From contig NZ_BMDZ01000043.1 of assembly GCF_014636235.1 (NCBI RefSeq), positions 1-48,323 on the forward strand: a stretch of DNA of 48,323 nt, in the 5' to 3' direction. Below the pieces are notes generated by a model. That model made no database searches. It saw nothing but the letters and a program-made list of their open reading frames with translations, and was not told the origin of the DNA. This DNA is from Tistrella bauzanensis. Its GTDB lineage: Bacteria > Pseudomonadota > Alphaproteobacteria > Tistrellales > Tistrellaceae. Position 1 is the first letter of the stretch; the number at the start of each line of letters is the position of its first letter. Both the position numbers and the translations under genes were made by a program. Positions 35,795-43,989 of the stretch are shown here, one piece after another.

Positions 35795-37591
35795 ATGAAA
35801 CGCCATCCGTTGCGGACGGGCGCCATGCCCCTGATCGTTGTTGCAACCATGCTGGCACCGGCGCTGGCCGCGGACGCGCCGCCCGACGAGGCCAGCCGGC
35901 AGGCCCTGTTCCAGGGCCTGAACCTGAGCGTATCGCCCACGCCGCCCACGGATATACCGGGCGGTGCCGGCAGTGCCGGGCTGGTGGATGCCAGCGCCTT
36001 CGCCTGGCAGGAATTCATCGCCCTGAACTGGCCGGCGCTGCGACGGAACGGCCAGGTGGTTCGTGATCAGCCCGATCCGCAGGCGGTGTTCGGCAGCCCC
36101 GGTTCCGGTCCGCTGGTCTGGGAGACATTCCGCCACAAGGTGGAAATCTTCCCCGGCAGCAATTCGCCATCCGATCCGCCACATGGTTACAACAGCGGCA
36201 CGCAGGGCGATCCGCATGGCTACAGCGCACCGCCGGTCTATGTCTATTCGCCGGCGATCTATCCCAATGGCGGCCAGGTCGGTGCCTGCCCCGGCCAGCC
36301 GGCGGTGGCACAGGCGCCCTGGATCAACCTGGACGAAACCAGCGAGATCGGCCTGACCAACATGTATGCCGGTGTGCTGAACAACGTGGCACCATCGGTC
36401 TCCAACTCCGCGCCGCCGCAATTCCGCTATCTGGCCAAGGCCAACAGCGCCGAATACAATTACGTTGTCGATCAGAAGCTTTGGTACGCCGGCACGAATA
36501 CCCCGCTGCAGGCCCGCATCGACGCCTGGGAGGCCGGTATCTCCGCCGGCATTCCGGCCGATCCGGGCAGTGTCGTCACCCTGCCCGCCGGCACCATCGA
36601 AGTGAAGTCGGCATGGCGCATGCTGGCGCCAGGCGAGGATGCCAGCCGCTATCACACCAACACGGTCCGCTATTACGAAGCCGACGCCGCGGGCGTGCCC
36701 TGCTATTGGCAGGCGGAATGGGCCCTGGCGGCGCTGCACATCATCCAGAAAACCCCCTCGGCCCCCTACTTCATTTTCGCGACCTTCGAGCAGGCCGACA
36801 ACATCGTGCAACCCGACGGCACGCCGATCGAGAATGCCGCGGGTGCCATGGTGCAGCAGCCGGTCGGCGCCACACCGACCACACCGTATCTGTACTATCA
36901 GGATCGGGCCAATAACCCGATCGTGGTGCCGAACTTCAACGTCTATTGTAACAACACCGGCAGTCGCCTGTTCTACCACGAGATTCCGGCGGCGGGTGAT
37001 TTTCAGGGCACGCCGGTCGGCGGCAATATCTGCGTCAACAAACGCTATGAACCGATCCCTTACGAGATCCAGCAGATCAACACCATCTTCCAGAACCAGA
37101 TCCGGGACTACAACACCAGCAATGGCCTCAGCACCTCGCCCTGGCTGAACTACAAGCTGATCAGCGTTCAGGCCGTGCCGTTCAACAAATCCGACATCGT
37201 CACCACCTTCAACAGCACCCGCCAGCGCGGCAGCTATTACCAGGCCAACATCGTGGTCGAGACCGACTACACCCTTCAGCAGTTCAGCGGCCGCATCGCC
37301 GACGACAATGCACCGACCGACTATCCCAAAGGCGGCAACCAGCCGAACTTCCAGAATGTGTACCTGCCGGAGGGGAACAGCTTCAAGACCTATCAGATGG
37401 GCGGCTGCATGGGTTGCCACGGCAATGCCCAACTCGGCGGCACCGATTTCAGCTTCCTGTTCGGCGGCAACACGCTCAGCGCCAAGCCGGACCTGCCCGA
37501 TCCGGATGACGCCGTCGAGGCCCGCGCATTCTATCGTGCCCGGCTGAGCGACCTGCTGTCGCTGCCGGCCCAAGGCACCGCCGCGAAGTGA
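35795..37591 (+). CDS. Secreted monoheme cytochrome c-like protein, 598 aa, unknown function
   Basis: Start at ATG 35795 has AAGGAG eight bases upstream. Signal peptide: basic MKRHPLR, hydrophobic GAMPLIVVATMLAPALA, cleavage near ALAA. A single covalent-heme motif CMGCH lies near residue 536, close to the C-terminus. The rest is a large globular region with conserved-looking blocks WQEFIALNWPA (about 70) and SAWRMLAPGEDASRY. Four further Cys in the middle could form disulfides. It resembles uncharacterised monoheme proteins rather than any named oxidase. The gene stands alone. Confidence 0.75.
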   Translation: MKRHPLRTGAMPLIVVATMLAPALAADAPPDEASRQALFQGLNLSVSPTPPTDIPGGAGSAGLVDASAFAWQEFIALNWPALRRNGQVVRDQPDPQAVFGSPGSGPLVWETFRHKVEIFPGSNSPSDPPHGYNSGTQGDPHGYSAPPVYVYSPAIYPNGGQVGACPGQPAVAQAPWINLDETSEIGLTNMYAGVLNNVAPSVSNSAPPQFRYLAKANSAEYNYVVDQKLWYAGTNTPLQARIDAWEAGISAGIPADPGSVVTLPAGTIEVKSAWRMLAPGEDASRYHTNTVRYYEADAAGVPCYWQAEWALAALHIIQKTPSAPYFIFATFEQADNIVQPDGTPIENAAGAMVQQPVGATPTTPYLYYQDRANNPIVVPNFNVYCNNTGSRLFYHEIPAAGDFQGTPVGGNICVNKRYEPIPYEIQQINTIFQNQIRDYNTSNGLSTSPWLNYKLISVQAVPFNKSDIVTTFNSTRQRGSYYQANIVVETDYTLQQFSGRIADDNAPTDYPKGGNQPNFQNVYLPEGNSFKTYQMGGCMGCHGNAQLGGTDFSFLFGGNTLSAKPDLPDPDDAVEARAFYRARLSDLLSLPAQGTAAK

Positions 37592-37665
37592 CAGATATGT
37601 TCCACCATGTTCCACACCATGCCGGCGGTGTATGATCAGGCATCCAAAGGCATGGAGGTCTTCCG

Positions 37666-38022
37666 GTGGCTCGCCGACCGCTGTTCCTGCGCCTGATGCT
37701 GATGACCCGTCGGGACCGCCACGGCGCCACCGACGGGGCTGCCGATGCAATCGCAGCGGCCGGCGGCTGGGTGGACGATCATCATCAGTACTCGAACAAG
37801 ATGACGACGCTGCGCTTCACCGTGCCGGCACATGGCCTGCTCGCCCTCCGCGACGGCCTGTCCAACCGGGACCTCGCGCTGGCCGATGCCGCAACCGCCG
37901 ACCTGGATCGCCTCGCCGCTGACCCTGCCATGGCAGATCGCGAGATTTCTGCCACCCTCCAGATGACGTTCATCCATGCCGAGCCGGATCTGCGTCTCGA
38001 CATCCCTGCCGTGCCCGGCTGA
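37666..38022 (+). CDS. Conserved hypothetical protein, 118 aa
   Basis: GTG start at 37666 with GGAGG seven bases upstream. The small soluble protein has a central AAGGWVDDHHQYSNKMTTLRF segment (21 residues here; key residues Trp, two Asp, two His) followed by helical Ala/Leu/Asp-rich sequence. No signal peptide or membrane span. The His/Asp cluster could bind a metal, but I recognise no family. It is convergent with the maleate isomerase gene 33 bp away. Confidence 0.65.
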   Translation: MARRPLFLRLMLMTRRDRHGATDGAADAIAAAGGWVDDHHQYSNKMTTLRFTVPAHGLLALRDGLSNRDLALADAATADLDRLAADPAMADREISATLQMTFIHAEPDLRLDIPAVPG

Positions 38023-38055
38023 ACCGGCCGGTCTGGTGACCGGGGCTCGCCCCCC

Positions 38056-38805
38056 TCAGGCTGTCATCAGTCCGGCCGTCAGCGTGCCGGGTTCATAGCC
38101 CAGACGCCGCAACATGGTCCGTGCCGTGCATTCGGCGGTGGAGGTGACAGGCTTGCCCAGCTTGCGGCCGGCCGCCGCCAGCACGCCGAAACTCGGCATC
38201 TGGACACAGGCCGACATGACGACGCAGTCGGCACCGTCGGTTTCGAGGTCATCGAGGGCGGTAAGCAGGCGGTCGCCCGGAATGCGGCCCACCTCCTGAT
38301 TGTCGGTCACGCCGAAATTCCGGTAGTCGATGACCTCGATCCCCTCGGCCGCGACATAGTCGGCGACGATCTTCGCCAGCCCGTCGGCATAGGGCATCAG
38401 CAGCGACACGCGCCGGTACCCCATCTGCGCCAGTTCCGCACAGAGGGCGCCGGCAGAGGTGACGACCGGAAACGGCCGGCCATTCTCCGCCGCAATGGCA
38501 CCGAGCGCCGCTTCCGAACGGCGGTGATAGCCCTGCCCCATCGCCATGATCGCGACCAAGCAGGCATAGCCCGCGACATCGATCGGGGCATCCGACAGCT
38601 CGGCGGCACAGCGCCGGCTGTCGGCATCCATCGCCGCCAGTTCGTCCATCGCCACATGCTTCATGCGCATGCGCGAGGCGTGGAAGGTGAAGCCGACATC
38701 CTCACGGGCCTGTGCCCAACCGTTCAGAAAGGCGGGGATCTCGGTTTCCATGGTGGTGTTGGAACTGGGCACGATCTGCCCGATCCGGTGGATTCTTGGG
38801 GTCAT
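38056..38805 (-). CDS. maiA: Maleate cis-trans isomerase (MaiA/NicE-type), 249 aa
   Basis: Cofactor-free Asp/Glu racemase-superfamily enzyme converting maleate to fumarate. The N-terminus RIGQIVPSSNTTMETEIPA is nearly identical to characterised maleate isomerases, followed by YACLVAIMAMGQGYHR with the first catalytic Cys (about 82) and MSACVQMPS with the second (about 198). Start 38805 has AGAGGAT upstream. Divergent from a TetR gene across a 185-bp region with a 36-bp palindrome. It probably finishes the catabolic pathway of the neighbouring minus-strand operon by feeding fumarate to the TCA cycle. Confidence 0.93.
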   Translation of the reverse strand: MTPRIHRIGQIVPSSNTTMETEIPAFLNGWAQAREDVGFTFHASRMRMKHVAMDELAAMDADSRRCAAELSDAPIDVAGYACLVAIMAMGQGYHRRSEAALGAIAAENGRPFPVVTSAGALCAELAQMGYRRVSLLMPYADGLAKIVADYVAAEGIEVIDYRNFGVTDNQEVGRIPGDRLLTALDDLETDGADCVVMSACVQMPSFGVLAAAGRKLGKPVTSTAECTARTMLRRLGYEPGTLTAGLMTA

Positions 38806-38875
38806 CGGTGATCCTCTGGGTTCGTGTGGCGATGATCGCGGCGGTTGTGGATCGCATCGAGGCTACATTCACATG

Positions 38876-38911
38876 CGTCAAATAATCAACGATATCGTAT
38901 AATTTTTGACG
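38876..38911. promoter_or_regulatory. 36-bp imperfect palindrome, likely TetR operator, between maiA and tetR
   Basis: CGTCAAA at one end and TTTTGACG at the other, with central ACGATATCGT; 14 of 18 half-site positions are symmetrical. It lies 71 bp before maiA and 80 bp before tetR. A related sequence is in the ligase promoter at 45739-45771. Confidence 0.65.
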
Positions 38912-38990
38912 ATGCCGCCGGAATGCGATGCGCATATACGGCCCGGCGTGATAGGAAAGAGGCAGTGATCGGCAAAGGAGAGCGAGGCGC

Positions 38991-39752
38991 ATGGCCAGAT
39001 CGGCGAAGGTCGGGACGATCGGAATGCCGGCGTTACAGGAAACGGAGGCAGCCGACAGTCCCCGCGACATGCGCAAGGGACTGATCGAAAAGCAGATCAT
39101 GGAACAGGCCTGCATCCTGTTCGCCCGCAAGGGCTTCGATGGCACCACATTGACCGATGTCGCCGACGCCGTCGGTCTGACCCGGGCCGCGATCTACTAT
39201 TATTTCCGCAACAAGGAAGCGCTGCTCGAAGCCATCGTGGTCGAGGCGACAGCCGCGCCGCTGGCGGCAAGCGCCGCATGGCGCAAGACCGCGCCCGAAG
39301 ATCCGGTCGACCGCCTGCGCAGCTTTGTCGATATGCGGGTGCGCGGCATCCTCTCGCACCCGCTCAGGATGCGGATGATCGATGTCACCGAGGCCATATT
39401 GCCGCCCGAGATGGCCGAGCGGCATATCGAGGCCAAGCGGCGGGTGCTGGCCGAATACCGCGCCATACTGCGCGACGGCATGGAACAGGGCGTGTTCAGG
39501 GCACAGGATCAGCGTGTGGCCGCCCTCGCCATCATCGGCATGGTCAACTGGACGGTGCATTGGTATACGCCGGGCCGCGGCGCCGATATTCCTGCGGTCG
39601 CGCGCCAGATCGCCGACATGGCCGTGCAGGCCGTCATCTCGCCACGCGCCGGACGAAGCCAGATCGCGGACCCGAAGGCGGCACTTGCGGCACTGCGGGA
39701 GGATGTCGAGCAACTCGCCCTACTCATGGCGGCCGATCGCGGCGAGGCGTGA
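38991..39752 (+). CDS. TetR-family regulator, 253 aa
   Basis: N-terminal HTH: EQACILFARKGFDGTTLTD then VADAVGLTRAAIYYYFRNK (about 40-80), the standard TetR signature ending YYYFxNKEALL. The C-terminal ligand domain contains IIGMVNWTVHWYTPGRGAD. It is paralogous to the interrupted TetR gene at 45784-46545. Start 38991 with GGAG upstream. It is divergent from maiA and flanks the catabolic cluster, so it probably represses maiA and itself through the shared palindrome, with an aromatic acid or CoA ester as a plausible ligand (inference). Confidence 0.9.
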   Translation: MARSAKVGTIGMPALQETEAADSPRDMRKGLIEKQIMEQACILFARKGFDGTTLTDVADAVGLTRAAIYYYFRNKEALLEAIVVEATAAPLAASAAWRKTAPEDPVDRLRSFVDMRVRGILSHPLRMRMIDVTEAILPPEMAERHIEAKRRVLAEYRAILRDGMEQGVFRAQDQRVAALAIIGMVNWTVHWYTPGRGADIPAVARQIADMAVQAVISPRAGRSQIADPKAALAALREDVEQLALLMAADRGEA

Positions 39753-39806
39753 CCCTCGCCCGGCGATGAGGCCACGCCGGACCCGGATCGAGGCGGGAAC
39801 AAGGAT

Positions 39807-39833
39807 GCGCCCGGCCGGGAGGACGCCGGGCGC
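39807..39833. terminator. Hairpin between convergent tetR and catabolic operon
   Basis: Perfect 9-bp GC stem 39807-39815 / 39825-39833, nine-base loop, in the 137-bp convergent gap. No T-run. Confidence 0.4.
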
Positions 39834-39889
39834 ACCAGTCTGACCAGATCGCCGCCGGTCAAGGGGAGAGGCAGGCAGGCGACCGGACA

Positions 39890-40150
39890 TCAGAGCGGAC
39901 GGTTGGTACCGATGACGGTCACGGTGTCGCGCCCCCAGTCGGCGACCTCGCCATCGAGCCCGCCGGTGAACATCCCGTACCAGAGGGCCGGCTTCATTCC
40001 CAGGGTCTTGCGTTCGAAGGTCATCGGACCGTCGGTCTCGATCAGCCAGTACCCCTTGCGGGTGTCGGAGACGCGATAACCGTCGCGGCCGCGCGATGTC
40101 TCGACCAGCGGCCTGAATTCGGGCACATCCACCACATAAAGACGGGGCAT
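39890..40150 (-). CDS. Small protein translationally coupled to the VOC-family gene, 86 aa
   Basis: Last gene of the catabolic operon. Start ATG (40148-40150) overlaps the VOC stop as TGATG. The 86-aa product begins MPRLYVVDVPEFRPLVE and has conserved-looking aromatic residues in DTRKGYWLIETDG and MKPALWYGMFTGGL. No signal or membrane span; family not recognised. The tight coupling suggests a partner subunit or dedicated accessory of the VOC protein. Confidence 0.7.
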   Translation of the reverse strand: MPRLYVVDVPEFRPLVETSRGRDGYRVSDTRKGYWLIETDGPMTFERKTLGMKPALWYGMFTGGLDGEVADWGRDTVTVIGTNRPL

Positions 40151-40854
40151 CACGCGTCCTCCAGCCAGGCGTCGACCAGCGCGGCCTTGCGCCGCCACAC
40201 CGCATCGATATCGGTCATCCGCGTGCCGGAGGCGCGGGCCGCATCCTCAAGGTCGATGGCGGCACGCAGTGTCAGCTCGGCATCCTGCCCGTCGATCCGC
40301 TCCACATCGCGCAGCCGCAATGTCACTTCCAGCGGATAACCGTTGGGATCCAGGAAATAGATCGACTCGATGCCCTCATGCTGGGTATAGGGCGAGACGG
40401 CGATGCCCCGGGCCTCCAGCGTCTCCTTCCACCGCTCCAGTTCCTGGCGGTTCTCCACACCCCATGCGGTATGGGTGGCGGCATAGAAATAATGGTCTTC
40501 CGACAGGTATTTCTCGGGCCGTTCGGTGCCGATATAGTAGAAGAAGGCAATCGTCGCGCCGTTGCCGGCATCGAAGAAGAAGTGCAGGAAGTCGGGATGT
40601 CCGGGCTGTCCCCAGCCGCGGGCGCTGATGGTGTGGATCAGCGGCAGGCCCAGAATGTCGCGATAGAAGGTCACCGTCTCGCGCAGTTTCCAGGTCGGGC
40701 GCGCGGTATGATCGACACCATGCAGGCGGAGCCGCACCCCGTCGTCGGCAGCAGGCTTCAGGGCCGCGACATCGATGCCATCGGTCCGGTATGCGCGGTT
40801 CGTCGAGAAGGCCGTCTCCTGACGTGCCTTCTTGTGGATGAGATCAGCGGTCAT
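40150..40854 (-). CDS. VOC-superfamily (glyoxalase/extradiol dioxygenase fold) protein, 234 aa
   Basis: Vicinal oxygen chelate fold. Candidate metal ligands: His in HGVDHTARPTWKLRETVTFY (about 48), His in YAATHTAWGVEN (about 133), and Glu in DPNGYPLEVTLR (about 179), giving the H-H-E set of type I extradiol dioxygenases and glyoxalases. Start 40854 has GAGGAC upstream. In the operon it follows the alpha/beta hydrolase gene by 25 bp. Context suggests it is the ring-cleaving enzyme, since no cupin gentisate dioxygenase is encoded. An isomerase or hydratase role is possible. Confidence 0.82.
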   Translation of the reverse strand: MTADLIHKKARQETAFSTNRAYRTDGIDVAALKPAADDGVRLRLHGVDHTARPTWKLRETVTFYRDILGLPLIHTISARGWGQPGHPDFLHFFFDAGNGATIAFFYYIGTERPEKYLSEDHYFYAATHTAWGVENRQELERWKETLEARGIAVSPYTQHEGIESIYFLDPNGYPLEVTLRLRDVERIDGQDAELTLRAAIDLEDAARASGTRMTDIDAVWRRKAALVDAWLEDA

Positions 40855-40879
40855 CTGAACGGTCCTCTTATGGGCGGGG

Positions 40880-42178
40880 TCAGGCAAAGCCCTTTTCAGA
40901 CAGCCAGGCCGCGATGGCATCGCCGGCCACGACCTGTCCGTTGGGCTGGTCCGGATCGATGGCGCGTCCATGATGGTTGCCGTGGACGCGCAGCCTTGAC
41001 TTGTCCGCAGCGCCGATCAGGCCGAACAGGTATTCGGCATCGGCAGGGAACACACTGTTGTCACCGGTGTATTCGACCATCAGCACCGGCTGGCGGATGT
41101 CCGGCGCACATGCCGCCATCGAGGCCTTGGTGGAAAAGGCCGACCAGTTCGACAGCCAGCTTTCGGGCGTGCAGACGCGCCCGAAGCCGATCGAGCCGTA
41201 ATTGCTGACCGTCTGGTTCGCCCCCCAGAGCGTGCCATAGGCACGATCCGACGGATCGAGCGAGAGGTCGAAGCAGCGCGGATCGGCATCGGTGCGCCAG
41301 ACCTGGAAGATCGGCGAGAACGCGGCCATGACCTCATCCGCACGGCCCCCGCCCGATTTGGCCGCAGCACGTGCCCGGGCCTTGCGGGCCAGCAACGCCG
41401 TCGCCTTCTCGTCGATGCGACGCACCCGTGCCGCCTGTGCCGCGCGATAGCGCTCAAGGAATTCGGGCGTGTAGCTGGCCGATTGGGGGGCCGGGCGAAA
41501 TCCGTTCGCGGCCGAGAACGGGTCGAGCGCCGGGTCGACCGAAAACGGATCGTCCTCGTCAGTGACAGAGGGGTCGATGCAGGCCAGCATCAAGGCCCCC
41601 TGGCCCAGATGCGACGAGACCAGGATCACGCCCTCGGGCGCCGGCATCGTCGCGCGGTGCAGGCCGGTCGGCCGGCCACCGGAGGAGCGGGCGACCCGCG
41701 CCGCGGGCTCCAGCGCCGCCTGCTGACAATAGAAGGCGGCAAGCGGTCCGCCGCCTGAGATGCCGAGCAGGACGGACTGCCCGAACCCGGCCGTGCTGCG
41801 CAGAAACGCCTGGCCGGCCGCCATGTCGTGCAGCGCGGTCTCGTGCTCCAGCCTGAGATCATTGCCGGGCGCGCGCGACCCTTGCACCCAGACCGCGACC
41901 CCGGCCGCCAGCAGATCCGGCACGATGTACTGGGTAACGCCGATCTCCCGCGGATGCATCAGGCAGACGACGCTGCGCTCGCCACCGCGGCGGAACAGGA
42001 AACCGGTCACCGGCGCGCCGTCAGCGGTGGTGAGGGCATGGGCGGTCATGGTGGTGCCGGCGGGCAACCGGTCCGGATCCCATTTGGTGCCGTGCAGGCC
42101 GGCGGTCGTGGTCGCCTGCCGGATCACGGGCGCCCCGGCATGGGGGGCGGCGGTCGTCTGGTCGGTCATGGAGATCAT
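40880..42178 (-). CDS. Alpha/beta-hydrolase-fold protein, 432 aa
   Basis: Hydrolase with nucleophile elbow GISGGGPLAAFYCQQ (Gly-x-Ser-x-Gly, Ser about 143), an acid in VEYTGDNSVFPADAEYL, and His in VHGNHHGRAI near the C-terminus. There is a long insert between strands (about 190-310) with many Arg/Ala residues, longer than in C-C hydrolases such as MhpC. Start 42178 overlaps the thioesterase stop (ATGA). Context suggests hydrolysis of a ring-cleavage product, possibly to maleate, but an ester or thioester substrate is equally possible. Confidence 0.82.
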   Translation of the reverse strand: MISMTDQTTAAPHAGAPVIRQATTTAGLHGTKWDPDRLPAGTTMTAHALTTADGAPVTGFLFRRGGERSVVCLMHPREIGVTQYIVPDLLAAGVAVWVQGSRAPGNDLRLEHETALHDMAAGQAFLRSTAGFGQSVLLGISGGGPLAAFYCQQAALEPAARVARSSGGRPTGLHRATMPAPEGVILVSSHLGQGALMLACIDPSVTDEDDPFSVDPALDPFSAANGFRPAPQSASYTPEFLERYRAAQAARVRRIDEKATALLARKARARAAAKSGGGRADEVMAAFSPIFQVWRTDADPRCFDLSLDPSDRAYGTLWGANQTVSNYGSIGFGRVCTPESWLSNWSAFSTKASMAACAPDIRQPVLMVEYTGDNSVFPADAEYLFGLIGAADKSRLRVHGNHHGRAIDPDQPNGQVVAGDAIAAWLSEKGFA

Positions 42179-42708
42179 CCCTTCGCGAACCGCGTGACGG
42201 GGGAAAGCCGCTGTAGAATCTGAGGCGGCGGCCCCGAATGCGCGGCCTGATCTTCAAGCGCGGCGCGCAGTTCAGGCGCCACATCCACGCCAATGGTGCG
42301 ATCGTCCGGAGACACATGGATGGATGTGACCCTGCCGATGAAGACCGGGCGGCCGTCATCCACCCGCCGTGCCGCCGCCAGCAGATGCACCGTGCGGGTG
42401 CCGATCCCGCCCGGATGGATCTCGATGTCGAAGACGTCGCCGGGCCAGAGCGGACCAAGGAACTCGATCTCGAGTCCCTTTCCCGGCGCCCGGTGCTGAA
42501 CGCCCGCCGGCAGGGCCGGCTGCACCACGTGCTGCCCGAAGAGCTGGCAGGCATCGAGCATGTAGAGCGGAAACTTCCCGGCATAGACCACGCCGGCCGG
42601 GTCGCAATCCGACCAGCGCACGCAACGGCGCACCGTGAAGGGCCGCATCGACACGACCCCCTCCTGCGGCGGCGGCAGACCGGACGAGCCGTCGGATGCC
42701 GCCGTCAT
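42175..42708 (-). CDS. Hotdog-fold acyl-CoA thioesterase (4-hydroxybenzoyl-CoA type), 177 aa
   Basis: 4HBT-family thioesterase. The signature VRWSDCDPAGVVYAGKFPLY carries the catalytic-site Asp (D-x-x-G-x-V-Y), about residues 30-49. GKGLEIEFLGPLWPGDVFDIE matches the second conserved strand pair. Start 42708 overlaps the monooxygenase stop (ATGA). An alternative start is MRPFTVRR, 20 codons later. Predicted to release the hydroxylated aryl acid (for example gentisate) from CoA. Confidence 0.88.
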   Translation of the reverse strand: MTAASDGSSGLPPPQEGVVSMRPFTVRRCVRWSDCDPAGVVYAGKFPLYMLDACQLFGQHVVQPALPAGVQHRAPGKGLEIEFLGPLWPGDVFDIEIHPGGIGTRTVHLLAAARRVDDGRPVFIGRVTSIHVSPDDRTIGVDVAPELRAALEDQAAHSGPPPQILQRLSPVTRFAKG

Positions 42709-43862
42709 GCGCTTAGCCCCAGCGCGATGTTGTGCGCGTGGCGCGGCACGATGTGGCGGGCATAGAATTCCGGCGCATAGGCCTTCAACCGCTCGTCATC
42801 GACCCGGCCGGTCCGAGTGAGGAAATCATGGACGAAGCTGACCAGGTCGGTCTGCATCGCACCGCGGACGTCTTCGTACCACGCATAGCTTCGGGCGGTC
42901 GCATCGGTGAACAGATCGCGCACCGGCTTGCGCGCGGCGACGAAACGGTCCAGAGCCTCGGCCACGGGGCCGCCGTCGACGAGCGCGTCATGCAGGGCCA
43001 CGGCGTCGTCCATGGCAAGCCGCGTGCCCGAGCCGATCGAGAAATGCGCGACACGCAGGGCGTCGCCGATCAGAACTGCCCGGCCGTCGGTCCAGCGCTC
43101 GGCGACCCTGGCATCGAAACGCCGCCAGACCGACTTGTTCTCAAGCAGCCGCCCCCCGTCGAGCACGTCGGCATAGATGTGCTCGATCAACGCCTTGCGC
43201 TGGGCATCGGTCATGCGGTCCAGGCCACACGCCGTCCAGGTCTGCGCATCACATTCGGCAACGAATGTGCTCAGACCCGGGGCATAGGTGTAGTAGTGGG
43301 CGATGAAGCAGCCGCCGCGATGATAGCGGAAGATCAGCGCATTCGGCTTCAGTGCCCGGTCGACGCCGTACCAGGCAAAGCGGTTGTCAAGCTGCTGTGT
43401 TCTGACAGGAAAGGCCTCTGGCCAGATCCCGCGGACCACCGAGTTGGCCCCGTCGGCACCCACGATCAGGTCATAGCCGTCCAGATCCCCGGCGCGTTCG
43501 ACACGCCGATCATGAACCACCTGCACGCCGACATCGGCGCAGAGGCGGCCGAGGATCTGCAACAGGGTCAGCCGCGCGATCGCGCCAGAATTGCCCGGGT
43601 AGTCCAGCAGCAGCGCCTCGCCGTTCAGCCCGATCTTCTGCGTGCTTGAGAACACCATGGCCTTGGTGAGGGCGTCGACGCTTTCGGGATCCACCTCTCG
43701 CAGACGATCCCGCGCGGGACCGGCCAGCACCACACCGAAGCCATAGGTCGCGTCGCGCGCGTTCTGCTCAAACACCCGAACCTCGGCGCCCGGCCGGCTG
43801 CGCTTGATCAGCCGGGCGAAGAACAGGCCGGAGGGTCCGCCACCAACAATGGCGATCTTCAT
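42705..43862 (-). CDS. FAD monooxygenase, salicylyl-CoA 5-hydroxylase-like, 385 aa
   Basis: Group A flavin monooxygenase. FAD-binding KIAIVGGGPSGLFFARLIKR at the N-terminus, YGFGVVLAGPARDRL characteristic of salicylyl-CoA 5-hydroxylase/2-aminobenzoyl-CoA monooxygenase relatives, DLIVGADGANSVVR (DG motif), and AVLIGDALRVAHFSIGSGTR (GD motif). Length equals the stand-alone hydroxylase, without the reductase half of 2-aminobenzoyl-CoA monooxygenase/reductase. Start 43862 has AGGAG nine bases upstream. Between ligase and thioesterase genes, which supports a CoA-bound substrate. Confidence 0.88.
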   Translation of the reverse strand: MKIAIVGGGPSGLFFARLIKRSRPGAEVRVFEQNARDATYGFGVVLAGPARDRLREVDPESVDALTKAMVFSSTQKIGLNGEALLLDYPGNSGAIARLTLLQILGRLCADVGVQVVHDRRVERAGDLDGYDLIVGADGANSVVRGIWPEAFPVRTQQLDNRFAWYGVDRALKPNALIFRYHRGGCFIAHYYTYAPGLSTFVAECDAQTWTACGLDRMTDAQRKALIEHIYADVLDGGRLLENKSVWRRFDARVAERWTDGRAVLIGDALRVAHFSIGSGTRLAMDDAVALHDALVDGGPVAEALDRFVAARKPVRDLFTDATARSYAWYEDVRGAMQTDLVSFVHDFLTRTGRVDDERLKAYAPEFYARHIVPRHAHNIALGLSA

Positions 43863-43901
43863 AGTCTGGAGCTCCTTCACTCTCGCACGGGCATTGGCAT
43901 C

Positions 43902-43985
43902 GGCACTCTCGTGCCGGCACTTTTGCGCTGGCACTTTTGCACTGGCACATTTGAGCTGGCACATTTGAGCTGGCATTCTGGCGCC
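43902..43985. repeat. Tandem repeat, six 14-bp units
   Basis: Six consecutive units beginning GGCA: 43902, 43916, 43930, 43944, 43958 and 43972. The fourth and fifth are identical (GGCACATTTGAGCT), the second and third differ at one base, and the first and last are more diverged. Lies between ligase stop and hydroxylase start in the operon. Confidence 0.9.
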
Positions 43986-43989
43986 GGAA

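Noticed and set aside
38056-38805. Assigning the maleate isomerase to a nicotinate (nic) pathway
   Set aside because: No 6-hydroxynicotinate monooxygenase, 2,5-dihydroxypyridine dioxygenase, deformylase or maleamate amidase genes nearby; neighbours are CoA-ester enzymes.
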